DNA from: Candidatus Gastranaerophilales bacterium
GTDB lineage: Bacteria; Cyanobacteriota; Vampirovibrionia; Gastranaerophilales; Gastranaerophilaceae
Assembly: GCA_944324435.1 (NCBI GenBank)
Contig: CALUWH010000016.1
Span: 1 to 43,905, forward strand
DNA: 43,905 nucleotides
Direction of reading: 5' to 3'
Positions 37,001-42,954 of this stretch are shown here, in pieces; within the stretch, counting starts at the first letter, position 1; each line of letters opens with the position of its first letter. The position numbers were made by a program, and so were the translations under genes. The notes under the pieces were generated by a model, which was not told the DNA's origin, did no database searches, and saw nothing but the letters and a program-made list of their open reading frames with translations.

Positions 37001-38159
37001 AGGTGCTACTACCGACTCCTCTAACTTCTCTGCTGTTACAGGAATTACAAACCAGGAAGACGGCTCCGTTAAAAGCGCCAGAGCGCTCTTCAAAGTTAAC
37101 AACGAATCCGTTATCACTAACTCAGGACTCTTCAGAAACGGCAACGTTACTCAAGGTACATTCACCATCGGTAACGCTACTTTTACCATCGATAACTCCA
37201 CTACTCTAAACGATATTATCTCCCAAATTAACAACAACGACGACGCTAATGCTACAGCATACTGGGATAATATCGACGGTAAACTCGTTATTCAATCCAG
37301 AACCACAGGGGCTGCATATATTAACATAGAAGCCGGGACCAGCAACTTTACCGATATTATGGGATTCACTTCCTCTGAATGGAACGCAGATGGCTCTATT
37401 AAACTTACAAGACTCCTCGCCGACGCTCAAGACATCGGGCAGAACGCCAGATTCTCAATTAACGGTACTAACTACACATCTACTTCAAACACCATTACAA
37501 GCGATGTCTCAAGAATTAACGGACTTACCATTAACCTCAAAGGACTCTCTGAAGGCGAAACCGTTACTCTTACCATAGAAAAAGACAAAGAAACCGTCGC
37601 AAGCGCTCTACAAGATGTCGTTGATTCTTACAACGAACTTATGAAAAACGTCGATGAAGCCATCGCTGCTAACGGAGACCTACATAGCGAAACTACTCTC
37701 AAACTCATCAGAAACCAGCTCCGTAACATGATGACAAGCTCCGATATCGGCACCACCGTATTCAGAAACCTCGATGCTATTGGTATCTGTGTCGACGCTG
37801 CAAGCGCAAACAACATCGATACTAACAATATTATTAACCTATCCTTCGATAAAGATAAATTCCTCGAAGCTTACGAAGCCGACGACGAAGCCGTTAAAGC
37901 TCTCCTTGTAGGCAGCGAAAACAACACCGGTATATTTAATAAAGTTGAACAACTCCTCGAATCCGCACTTACTTCAGTGTCAGGATATTTCGACTCCGCT
38001 GACAGATCCTTCGACAGAGAAATCGAAAGGCTCGACAACAAAATCGTTAACGCTACTAAAGACATGCAAAGGTACAGAGAAAGACTCGAAAACAAATTCT
38101 CCGCTATGGACATGCTTATCGCTAACATGCAACAACAATACGCCTCGTTCCTCGTCTAG
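25098..38159 (+). CDS. fliD: Giant modular FliD-like protein with ~30 hook-IN-type modules and two GLUG inserts
   Basis: One open frame of about 4353 codons. Residues 1-105 match FliD N-termini (ISFSGLASGLDTSSWVE, then TYNVGVDQLA). The last ~350 match the FliD C-terminus: NARFSINGTNYTSTSN, a helical bundle with ETVASALQDVVDSYNELMKNV, and a final coiled coil SFDREIERLDNKI to MQQQYASFLV. Ordinary FliD caps are about 400-700 aa. Between are about 30 diverged modules of 100-130 aa with the pattern LxxLGI, a TIxV strand, TLxDLFNxLxxYGINASL, xxGxITL and YISG..ALGI, as in the flagellin hook IN motif. Two GLUG-type beta-helix domains (residues about 1448-1775 and 1892-2181) interrupt two adjacent modules. 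The start is GTG at 25098 with AGGAA 7 nt ahead; a frame from 25068 lacks an RBS. No other flagellar gene is in the window, so it may cap a filament or be a repurposed adhesin. Confidence 0.88.
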   Translation: MSISFSGLASGLDTSSWVESLVSLKQAKIDSYEEEKDVVAQMQDTLASIKSFFTSFRGVIEKVTDAKFGIASMDIFAQNLATSSNLDVLTASVTSEAEEATYNVGVDQLATATDAVSQYTYTTTIVQTSIASLDSKLINLGLNINDTGSQIGVTVNGVEHGIILYENDTIQDLIDKLQNIGVDASYNEDTGVFSMNISDSDINDIDNTNIVDALHLEGVNEGYTSNNLQIEHVETIYSDATESTLLSELGVNAGLLTIDANDQSYTVTIKNNTTIGSFVADLESKHIDVDFTDGVLTLDNAVISNQGTTNFLDALNMQQDVASQTQTSNNLNFQTITTDTSVATEDTLLKDLGEGINFTNGQTIIFKNSNNVYDTITVNQTTTLGDIIAELNNNGLNAQLSQDGILSIQGGEITGGTFDAINLLNLNETPMTAMASGNSLSHTIEFNSVITANTKIVDEFGAKQGYFLVTDANGNEHYTKIYSGQTFQNLIDTLNSYGISASLSQEGILSVQGGTLQSLTDSQVQQLVHNKTINETNAKLIKGSDFVDIVFKNTDFNASEATSDPLTYTLTQTLNASLTTTLAQLGITKNGNINVDGKNIRITTSMSIQNLIDTLAANNIQANWDAQNATLTINAKVQDPNNTNFVNALNLQETVTEYYASSDRIFQAVTNTQQATESTKLDQFGITNSLSNAQRTVKFYNANGDLLSQITVTQSSTLSTLISAANKAGLNASLNNGILTIEDGYISNDILQDSLGLEYNPGSSFALGNIITTTELQAATLDSSLNDIIAALGNQSLVASGYTLSFNGTALNVSQNSTINDIINLIQLNGGSASIDSSGRLSISGGTLSGSVANALEITQTITTTKVNATGDKTLMTKQEVFADRSTTLKQLGINTSTMVINKNGAAIKTITVQATNSLGDLFDTLAANGIEASIADGVITLSSLQNLYVSGNLANSLGINTFSNTQTLNTSASSTIAVSYTDTIIADITSKLGDVGAIKNTSDNLLIFDSDNNCIATISSLTTQSSIGDMFALLNNYGFSTNIYNGTISIYSDQGLYIKGNIATNLGINATSTGTVYTTLGNAITSSIQISYSQNDNISLEDKLSKVISITGNNVIQVTNQNGNHIAYITVNQNTTFAQLFNSLNNYGINASLSDNYIDLQSNDNNVIKDSSGNVLSQLGISLSSTTVTTTIGMTSSSSSQIKYSQNVSNPADGSTTMAQLGLTGKTLTINQTSGGTVNMTFAANATLDSLFNTLAAYGINASISNGVISIASTNGNYISGTLPTALGISVINGSTSGTIGQSTSSSGALTAHEGESPANTSNTLAEIGITGNQTLVINQTNGSSNVTITVTDSTTLNSIFNTLSTYGINASMSNGIITLDSESGAYISGSLATALGFDVLSFVANKTTGTSMTSNAPITYTSTGNVIATADTTLGELGMKSSGSGSSDSIPFLKSITRKTREEAEAAGYIWVTSAAQLNSLMHNSESPTTLIMLGTDIDLSGIEWNPASFSGTFDGNGYTISNLTITEEIKSGSNPNYIGFINGGNIKNVRFENASISVTADYYGATPEIGIISGRGSDIDNCIASGSINVQVTNVVWGYIGGIAGSSVSYDISNSIADVDINVNNNTSINSVYVGGITGEMWFGTISDSHTYSDIVVTGNTSRRFIGGVAGRVMAADSLTISNVVVGGSYTRVNDTSSGGSGIIAGVLEGYAGGPYETLKVQGTYYDSSLADDDWVGYESTDTDDTVTADPTLALSGASIGSYNVGNIHTEAGSGTGNGILDIYSSTGTLVTSLNIEPDDTLQDVFNQLAAYGINASINNGIISLTSTNGNYISGSVPKLLGIETKQITVNTSHAATSTSTAPITATSTNVVTKDATLEQIGISDEISDGFINPINRMTQQEAVAAMYTWVTSASQLQSILSSPSGSYARIMLGADIDLSGISWNSSGLFQGTFDGNGYTISNLSGSAFIARTNGATIRNVKFENANITRDFNSYYGIVTVADQGNSTFENIVIDSSSRISASYTGGISVAGSTVGSLAASSTIADSVSFASINYSSIFSTDFVAVGGLAGNAQGTITNSVFGGKLNISARNAKVGGIAGWANGTLRNNKSYGQISGSGNNTITGAIAGSVYSSAILASNAYYSTGGLDPFGNKTATSTEAFVNPSILGMGLGFGVFTKDGDLLGEVTVSSSTTLDNIITQLSNYGINATLKNGVLSLSSSSGAVVAGNIPEALGIQLNYNSAAAGGGGTSSGPTTTTTAVSQTSYTDIVTYGGSELNLETEILWLSDDLYDESTKNYTLTVSNSGTTTTITVDSDRTLGDLQSEFYRAGMSLTLDGKKVTLSSLPTANAYLVSGPSVLLDALKIGAGEGISYTVTTSGGGGETPDAGPLWSNTDSNTLVGRDLVTTSSSLSDIGVNSTQYITVVQGGTQDVITLDSSASLGDIIDRLSEYGITASLNNQQFTITGNSTGSFVKGMSTSLRNALKLNVGQGYTYNVSSSTQTGNETSGSITTTGTGEVNAKGSTQLSELGINSSQYITIKQNGTTQVVTLGSSDSINDLISKLSNYGISASLSNGRIAIEGSEISFVTGMSAGLANALNVTAGKGHSYTISTETVTSNSTTSLQFYTQGASKAVSTSTTLGELGISGTSSMTINQGALGAATVQFTESDTIGDIIEQINLLGGGHLTASLSSNKFNITADGTDYYVSFLSSKLSDALKLGATYKTSTVSKPTNSTTSNYLSVTKNETITATAATSLSSIGVTSNQYITVRQDGTLRTITVGASDTIGSLISKLAKYGINASISDGFLTVQGSENSSITGISSTLANAIKLSASGSGNSYTVITETTYKNSDSKNLGSIASTKTLNSDTTMSQLGFNSSGNITVVQNGTQYQVAVDGSKTLGDILTALSAYGIAGSIQNGKLTLSPSSNAFILGMTSGVATALALKTGKGNSYSTSSKQTYTNSTSKNLNKNGTNLILNEDTVLNKINGFTSGGKLVIHQDNGSNVTISIAATQTLKDFFNQIAAYGLTGNVDSTGRVTISASGNTYLQAVSGGTNLLSALKLSNPTRSTVSEYDNSDSSQLSYTQTIAAQNSTTLQNLIDSSNNKPTFNGNNITLVVQTTANGTTANNTLVFSKTQTLQDVFNTLQNYGIQAQIDASGKISLSSDSLSNFNLSGNLSSFLLGSYSKQYTTQVTNNQSAILTNTVISAMTDDNTLAELGITNGTVNIFKNGQNAGSFNLNTIKTIGDFRNILEQYGFTTSLDNQGRLSVSSADGNYLTASSSNILTKLGLNDFTILDANQQSSNLTQTTVSNPTISLNATLKDLTNSAGTNLGITNGNVYVYNNGVRNTVYIDNNMTLQELSDKLEQFNINLSLADGKIYLEGIGNSYITTDGLSSASNILDKIGLDNWEYEATSTSKPLSFVQSSDQIITENIKITDLQDKSGNNLNISQGTFNIYQNGVKHTETIDSETTVNDLFNMLEKYGINASIASNGAISLSATGNAYIENGSSNIASKLFDDWKFSNTYTSNTLSITQTDTVFIDQNTKLADINEGTFTPGVFTLVNNGVQTNITVNANDTIGTFIDQLQMHGFDTVINENGQLIVQAQGDSYLKNYNGTNASNILDILGLNQSDWINTSTYDSNTLNVIKTNTFDTAATLDTKLSLLGVTTGEYYIYNNGVKYTALISSDETIQSLIDTLHQFGIETSLTGDSSSSILTILGQGDSYIQTSNSATNASNVVDVLFNNSTDTKYQYSSDKQTSEIVTTYSNATEDTLLSYFDTPWGGSTLKAEGQLSVTVNGVDSVINITKDETIGSLLNKFKALGLEATLSDGQIMIQSGYDTFTINSAGTTSSIINPNANFNLKFNDDLGGYLASVDTVMATTTTVEVRTLSVANYADNNTKLGDLNISSGTLSIYRNGQKATIQVDENDTFNQFRAKLASAFSDVDIKFEDGFLQIYSKDGNKIEAGATTDSSNFSAVTGITNQEDGSVKSARALFKVNNESVITNSGLFRNGNVTQGTFTIGNATFTIDNSTTLNDIISQINNNDDANATAYWDNIDGKLVIQSRTTGAAYINIEAGTSNFTDIMGFTSSEWNADGSIKLTRLLADAQDIGQNARFSINGTNYTSTSNTITSDVSRINGLTINLKGLSEGETVTLTIEKDKETVASALQDVVDSYNELMKNVDEAIAANGDLHSETTLKLIRNQLRNMMTSSDIGTTVFRNLDAIGICVDAASANNIDTNNIINLSFDKDKFLEAYEADDEAVKALLVGSENNTGIFNKVEQLLESALTSVSGYFDSADRSFDREIERLDNKIVNATKDMQRYRERLENKFSAMDMLIANMQQQYASFLV
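29436..30424 (+). other. GLUG-type beta-helix domain 1 nested in the fliD-like gene
   Basis: This part encodes a segment starting after LGELGM with FLKSITRKTREEAEAAG and WVTSAAQLNSLM, then DIDLSGIEWNP and GTFDGNGYTISNL. GLUG-like rungs follow (IGGIAGSS, VGGITGEM, IGGVAGRV). The same layout occurs in surface adhesins and IgA-protease-like proteins. The middle is more G-rich than the flanking modules. The interrupted module resumes at GNGILDIYSSTG. Confidence 0.75.
30770..31640 (+). other. GLUG-type beta-helix domain 2 nested in the fliD-like gene
   Basis: The second insert starts after LEQIGISDEIS with INRMTQQEAVAAMYTWVTSASQL, parallel to the first, then DIDLSGISWN and GTFDGNGYTISNL and rungs VGGLAGNA, VGGIAGWA and AIAGSV. 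It enters its module at the same place as the first insert; the module resumes at GFGVFTKDG. Confidence 0.75.
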
Positions 38160-38504
38160 GCGTGAAAGGGGGAAGAGTAGTTTTTGGGGTTGATAAGTTG
38201 AACAGTTGAAGGGTTGAATAGTAGTTTTAGGGTTTAGAGGTTGAGTAGTTTATAAGTTTAGGAGAAGTTATAAAGGGTTGATAAGTTGAAATCTCCATCA
38301 GATGCGCCTTTTAATGCCGGTAAATTTGTTAAAGATTGAGCAGCTAGCTGCGTTGTCGCCCTACCGAAAATCCGCTCGCCCCTTAGGGGTCACTTCTCTA
38401 AGGGGAGGGGAACAACCGGGCTTAGCATGTAGTGATTTATCGCACCAAATAAGTTTCGGTAATCAGAAATTACCAAAATCTACGGACTAAGCCCTAAACA
38501 AAAC
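38160..38504. repeat. Repeat-rich spacer after the fliD-like gene
   Basis: No gene is supported. About 38165-38290 is built of the same C-depleted GTTGAA/GTTTAGG words as upstream of the gene. Next come a stem CCCCTTAG / CTAAGGGG (38379-38386, 38398-38405) and the palindrome GGTAAT / ATTACC (38458-38474), whose surroundings recur at 42038-42060. No clear terminator for either flanking gene was found. Confidence 0.65.
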
Positions 38505-39650
38505 TTATACAAGCCCAGTAATATTATCTCGCGTAATCACAGCATCATAGTTTTTGTACCCGAGTATATTTTCAATATTGTTTGAATGAGCTCCAACAAT
38601 CTTTCTGCACTCTTCAGAACTGTAGTTCACCATACCGCGTGCAAATTCAACGTTATTTTCATCACAGATAGAAACAACTTCACCCTGTCGGAAATCATTA
38701 ATAACATTTATAATTCCTATCGGCAAAAGGCTCGAACATTGTTCTAATACGGCCTTTTTAGCGCCTTGATTAACTATCAGCTGGCCTCGAATATTTGTTG
38801 CATACCCGATCCATCTTTTCTTATCAGGAAGATTTTCCTGTGTCGGAAGGAATATAGTCCCGATTTCTTCCTTATCAAATATTTTGCTTATTACATAAGG
38901 AATTTTCCCATTTGCGATAAGAACTCTGCCACCGAATCTGGTAACTAATTTTGCAGCCTCCAGTTTTGTTCTCATTCCGCCCCTGCCGCCTTCTGACGCG
39001 TCTGTTCCGAGCGCCATAATCTCATCTGTTACGTTTTCTACAACAGGAATCAATTTTGCGTCCGGGTTTTCTTTTGGATTTGCAGTATAAAGCCCCTCTA
39101 TGTCAGAAAGAAGTATAAGCAAATCCGCATCAAGTTCGCTTGAGACAAGCGCTGACAGTTTATCATTATCAGAAAAACAAACTTTCATGCCGGACAACAT
39201 TGCGTTCATCTTAATCGTTGATACGGTATCGTTCTGGTTAATAATCGGAACAACACCAAATTCAAGAATCTTATTCAAAGTTGTTCTAAGGCTTAAATAT
39301 CTGTATCTTAGAGAAAAATCATCTTCTGTTAAAAGAATTTGGGCTATCGGAATATCGTAGATTCCGAATCCGTTTTCATAAAATGACATTAAGCGGCTTT
39401 GTCCGACGGCTGCGCAAGCCTGTTTTACGCCATCTTCAGCAGTCGATTCAAGATTAAGCTTCTTTTTACCTAACCCGACAGCGCCTGAGGTTACGAGAAT
39501 GACCTCTTTTCCCTGCTTAACGAGTTTTGCCATATCTTCAATAAAAGAATAGATTCTCGAGATTGCAACCTCGCCGTCTTCGTTTCTTAATACATTTGTT
39601 CCGAGTTTTATTACAATTCTTTTAACGTTTACAAAATCATCTCTTAGCAT
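38505..39650 (-). CDS. proB: Glutamate 5-kinase
   Basis: ProB phosphorylates glutamate, the first step of proline synthesis. The 381-aa protein has the amino-acid-kinase domain (VIKLGTNVLRN, VILVTSGAVGLGKKKL, PIINQNDTVST, FSDNDKLSALVSSELDADLLILLSD, GGRGGMRTKLEAAK) and a C-terminal PUA domain (about 285-370; GEVVSICDENNVEFARGMVNY), as in full-length bacterial enzymes. The ATG follows the thrC stop by 5 nt with only a weak RBS, so it is co-translated with thrC. No proA is in the window. Confidence 0.96.
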   Translation of the reverse strand: MLRDDFVNVKRIVIKLGTNVLRNEDGEVAISRIYSFIEDMAKLVKQGKEVILVTSGAVGLGKKKLNLESTAEDGVKQACAAVGQSRLMSFYENGFGIYDIPIAQILLTEDDFSLRYRYLSLRTTLNKILEFGVVPIINQNDTVSTIKMNAMLSGMKVCFSDNDKLSALVSSELDADLLILLSDIEGLYTANPKENPDAKLIPVVENVTDEIMALGTDASEGGRGGMRTKLEAAKLVTRFGGRVLIANGKIPYVISKIFDKEEIGTIFLPTQENLPDKKRWIGYATNIRGQLIVNQGAKKAVLEQCSSLLPIGIINVINDFRQGEVVSICDENNVEFARGMVNYSSEECRKIVGAHSNNIENILGYKNYDAVITRDNITGLV

Positions 39651-39655
39651 TTTTT

Positions 39656-40714
39656 CTACATTCCCATAGCTTTCAAAACGTCTTTAATTTCTGATGAGGT
39701 TTTCTTCACATCGGAATTAGAATATTTAATAGCATTATCAGGATCTTTCAAGCCATTTCCGGTCAGAATACATACAATATCAGAGCCTTCTTTTACAAGT
39801 CCATGAGAATTTGCCTGAATCAAACCTGCAACAGAGGCCGCACTTGCAGGCTCGCAGAGTATTCCCTCTGTAGATGCGAGCATTTTATAAGCTTCAACAA
39901 TCTTTTCATCAGAAACACATCCGATTTTGCCGTTGCTTTCGTCTCTTGCAGCTTCTGCCTGTTTCCAGCTTGCAGGATTTCCGATTCTGATTGCCGTTGC
40001 AAGGGTTTCAGGTTTCAGGATTCTTTCGCCTCTTACGATTGCTGCAGAACCTTCTGCCTCAAAGCCCATCATCTTAGGTAAATTAGTAATAACACCGGCT
40101 TTATTATACTCTTTATACCCTTTCCAGTATGCCGTAATATTTCCGGCGTTGCCTACAGGTATAAAGTGATAGTCCGGAGCTTTTCCAAGAGCGTCACAGA
40201 TTTCAAATGCCCCGGTTTTTTGACCTTCGATTCTGTATGGGTTAACCGAGTTTACAAGTGTAATCGGATGGGTCGCGGAAATCTCTCTTACACAATCGAG
40301 TGCCTGATCAAAGTTGCCTTGAATAGCAATAATCTCCGCTCCGTACATCATCGCTTGAGAAAGCTTGCCCAGAGCAATATAACCGTCAGGTATCAAAACA
40401 AAAGTTTTAATCCCCGCTTTGGCGCCGTAAGCTGCTGCAGAAGCCGATGTATTCCCGGTTGAAGCACAAATTATTGCATTTGCTCCCTCTTCTTTAGCTT
40501 TAGTTACAGCCATTGTCATACCGCGGTCTTTAAAGCTTCCGGTCGGGTTGCAGCCTTCAAATTTCAAATACAAATTAGCTTCTATACCTATTTTCTTTGC
40601 TAAATTATCAGCCTTAATCAAAGGTGTATTACCTTCATTAAGTGTTACAACCGGAGTTGAATCCGTTACCGGCAAATATTTTCTGTATTTATTTATAAGA
40701 CCTTGATAGTACAT
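39656..40714 (-). CDS. thrC: Threonine synthase
   Basis: ThrC is a pyridoxal-phosphate enzyme converting O-phosphohomoserine to threonine. The 352-aa length fits the short bacterial class. K62 in [11 protein letters not shown] is the PLP lysine. [18 protein letters not shown] forms the phosphate cradle, and [14 protein letters not shown] and [12 protein letters not shown] follow as expected. AGAGGG precedes the ATG. The gene sits between hom and proB; thrB, needed between Hom and ThrC, is not in the window. Confidence 0.97.
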   Translation of the reverse strand: MYYQGLINKYRKYLPVTDSTPVVTLNEGNTPLIKADNLAKKIGIEANLYLKFEGCNPTGSFKDRGMTMAVTKAKEEGANAIICASTGNTSASAAAYGAKAGIKTFVLIPDGYIALGKLSQAMMYGAEIIAIQGNFDQALDCVREISATHPITLVNSVNPYRIEGQKTGAFEICDALGKAPDYHFIPVGNAGNITAYWKGYKEYNKAGVITNLPKMMGFEAEGSAAIVRGERILKPETLATAIRIGNPASWKQAEAARDESNGKIGCVSDEKIVEAYKMLASTEGILCEPASAASVAGLIQANSHGLVKEGSDIVCILTGNGLKDPDNAIKYSNSDVKKTSSEIKDVLKAMGM

Positions 40715-40729
40715 TTTTCCCTCTTTTCT

Positions 40730-41986
40730 CTAGCTTGCAACTCTTATAAGACTGTTAACAGTACAATCTTTTAGTTCTTCCACAACTTCTCTTATAAGCT
40801 TTTCCTGACAAGTTTCGGTAATTACCGTAATATCTGCGGTGTTATCTTCTGAGACACCTTTTTGAAGAATACTTGAAAGGCTTATGTTTTTATTGGCACA
40901 TATTGTTCCGATTTTTGCAATCACGCCGATAGCGTTAGGCGCGGTAATTGAGATATAGTATTTGTTATAAGTATCCTCAATTTTTACCGGATTTGCCTTT
41001 TGTGTGTGGTTGCATCTCATCATCGGAAGCATATAGTCAGTTTTTCCAAACTCTGCTGCTATTGCAAGAATATCACCAACGACAGAGCTTGCAGTCGGGA
41101 ATTCTCCTGCGCCCGGGCCGGAAAGAACGATACTTCCGATAGGGTGACCGCTTATAAGCACGGCATTGGTTACGTAATCAATATGAGCAAGCATGTTGTC
41201 TTTGGAAACCAGCATCGGATGGACTCTGACATCTGCGTTACCATTATCATCAATTTCTGCGCTTGCAATAAGCTTAATTTTAAAACCAAGCTCATTTGCT
41301 TTTGCCATATCTTCTTTGCGAATCTTTGTTATGCCTTCTCTGTAGACATTTTCAATCTTAACACGTTTTTTGAACGCAATAGTTGCAAGGGTTGTAATCT
41401 TATAGGCGGCATCGAAACCTTCTACATCCCCGGTCGGGTCTGTTTCTGCATAGCCTAAAGATTGAGCCTCTTTTAGAACATCTTCATACGAAGCGCCTTC
41501 TGTATCCATTTTAGTCAGGATATAGTTTGTTGTTCCGTTTAAGATAGCGTGAATCTTATTAATCTTATTTCCTGCAAGAATTGTTTTTATCGGCATAATA
41601 ATAGGAATGCCGCCTGCAATTGCAGCTTCGTATAAAACAACTTTGTTATATTCTTCTGCAAGATTAAAAAGTTCTTCCCCTCGTTTTGCAAGGAGTTCTT
41701 TATTTGCAGTAACAATATGTTTTCCGTTTTTTATCGCTGTCTCGAGGTATTCATAAGCCGGATTTACGCCGCCTATCAATTCTACAACGACATCTATTGA
41801 AGGGTTTTTGATAACCTCATCGGGATTATCGGTTATAATATCGGCAGGAACATTTACAGAGCGCGGTTTGTTCAAGTTTTTTACCGCAATTTTAACAATT
41901 TCAACACTGTCATTTCCCTGCAGAGTTTTATAAACACCGCTTCCTACAGTTCCAAGTCCTATTATACCGATTCTCAATTTGCCCAT
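40730..41986 (-). CDS. hom: Homoserine dehydrogenase with ACT domain
   Basis: Hom reduces aspartate semialdehyde to homoserine with NAD(P)H. The 418-aa protein has the nucleotide-binding GIIGLGTVGSGVY at the N-terminus, the catalytic region TANKELLAKRGEEL and GTTNYILTKM with ETDPTGDVEGFDAAYK, and a C-terminal ACT domain (ISITAPNAIGVIAKIGTIC) that normally binds threonine for feedback control. The ATG at 41984-41986 has GGAG 8 nt ahead; a TTG at 42001 is rejected. It heads the hom-thrC-proB unit. Confidence 0.97.
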   Translation of the reverse strand: MGKLRIGIIGLGTVGSGVYKTLQGNDSVEIVKIAVKNLNKPRSVNVPADIITDNPDEVIKNPSIDVVVELIGGVNPAYEYLETAIKNGKHIVTANKELLAKRGEELFNLAEEYNKVVLYEAAIAGGIPIIMPIKTILAGNKINKIHAILNGTTNYILTKMDTEGASYEDVLKEAQSLGYAETDPTGDVEGFDAAYKITTLATIAFKKRVKIENVYREGITKIRKEDMAKANELGFKIKLIASAEIDDNGNADVRVHPMLVSKDNMLAHIDYVTNAVLISGHPIGSIVLSGPGAGEFPTASSVVGDILAIAAEFGKTDYMLPMMRCNHTQKANPVKIEDTYNKYYISITAPNAIGVIAKIGTICANKNISLSSILQKGVSEDNTADITVITETCQEKLIREVVEELKDCTVNSLIRVAS

Positions 41987-42009
41987 ATATATCTCCTTCA
42001 ATGAATTTA

Positions 42010-42018
42010 ATTATACCA
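42010..42018 (-). promoter_or_regulatory. Extended -10 promoter of the hom operon
   Basis: On the minus strand TGG-TATAAT lies 24 nt before the hom start. A TTGAAA stands upstream with 15 bp spacing, shorter than ideal. Confidence 0.5.
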
Positions 42019-42075
42019 TAGAGAAATTGTTTTCAAAAGTTTCGGTAATCGGAGATTACTAAACCTGCTTCCTAA

Positions 42076-42368
42076 TTATGCCCCATCCTCCCTCTCATAT
42101 AGTTCAGTTGTCGGTAAAAAATCAAGATAATATGGGCAACTGTCATGCTGAATAGCCGGTAAGGTGTAAAAATAATGGTGTATGTGCTTATAAATAGAGG
42201 CATAGTATTCGGTAATGGTTTCTTTTAGGTTGAGTGCATTGACAAAGTTGGTGTTGTTTGGGTTTGAGAAGCGACGTCTTGTTGAATGTTAAGCGCGTCG
42301 AGGAAATTAGTAGTTCCCTGGTTAGAGATGACAGCATTGTCCAACGTTAAAACACCGTTGAAATATTT
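42076..42368 (-). pseudogene. Chimeric fliD-module remnant
   Basis: Read on the minus strand, about 42256-42368 matches the fliD-like gene at about 25965-26077 (module 2, NAVISNQGTTNFLDALN) at roughly 95% identity by eye. It runs directly into about 42198-42262, which matches 27016-27078 (module 5, NTNFVNALNLKET). The two parts are in different frames, so the piece is not translatable as one protein. The second frame continues without further fliD similarity through HHYFYTLPAIQHD to a stop at 42076. There is no start codon or RBS. It is a broken inverted copy made by joining two modules. Confidence 0.75.
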
Positions 42369-42425
42369 GAAACTTTGTTATATCTTAATACATAATATAG
42401 ACTTACAGCTGTGAGAGAAGATTCT

Positions 42426-42632
42426 ATGGAATGTAAGAAAGACGAAAATTTATCAGAATGCACCTGCTCCGCTACAACCTGTAAAAACAGGGGAGTGTGT
42501 TGCGAGTGTGTAAGACATCACCGCGAATTAGGGCAAATTCCGGGCTGCTTTTTCCCTAAAAGTGCGGAGTTAAAACACAATAGATCCATTGAATACTTTG
42601 TAGAGGTTTATTATAAAATTTTTAATAAGTAA
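42426..42632 (+). CDS. Small Cys-rich DUF6485-like protein
   Basis: A 68-aa protein with seven cysteines (MECKKDE, CTCSATTC, GVCCECVRHH, PGCFFP) followed by a helical tail ending YFVEVYYKIF. The pattern agrees with DUF6485 proteins of anaerobes, which look like small metal-binding proteins; the function is unknown. The frame could start at GTG 42411, but the ATG at 42426 behind an AGAG stretch fits the family start MECK. It overlaps the 3' end of the convergent winged-helix gene by 11 nt. Confidence 0.75.
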   Translation: MECKKDENLSECTCSATTCKNRGVCCECVRHHRELGQIPGCFFPKSAELKHNRSIEYFVEVYYKIFNK

Positions 42633-42954
42633 AATATCGGTCAAAATCAACATCTTCAAAGTTGCATAAAAGATGAAAAATGTCATCATCGTCATCAAGA
42701 CGCTGAAAGTTGTATTCATCAAACAACCAATATTTAGGATTAATGCCTTTTACACGAACAATGTTTTTATCTTTGAGAATCTGAAGTTTTTTCTTAACTT
42801 CTTCGACCGGTAAATCAACAAGTTTCGCAAGCTCAACAGCAGTGATTCCATTGGAATTACTGTACTTTTCTGGGGTAAGGAACATGAGTTCCAGCCCGAC
42901 CATTTTAAGATTTCTATCTTCCGCTTCTGAACTCATGTCATAATTATAACGCAT
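42622..42954 (-). CDS. Small winged-helix-like DNA-binding protein
   Basis: A 110-aa protein. Residues about 35-75 (GITAVELAKLVDLPVEEVKKKLQILKD, then NIVRVKG) form a helix-turn-helix and wing as in MarR/ArsR-like or replication-initiator wings, followed by a very acidic tail (RLDDDDDIF). Two ATGs are possible (42954 and 42936). A TATAAT sequence lies inside the first seven codons, so the second start, or a nearly leaderless transcript, is plausible. Target unknown. Confidence 0.65.
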   Translation of the reverse strand: MRYNYDMSSEAEDRNLKMVGLELMFLTPEKYSNSNGITAVELAKLVDLPVEEVKKKLQILKDKNIVRVKGINPKYWLFDEYNFQRLDDDDDIFHLLCNFEDVDFDRYFTY

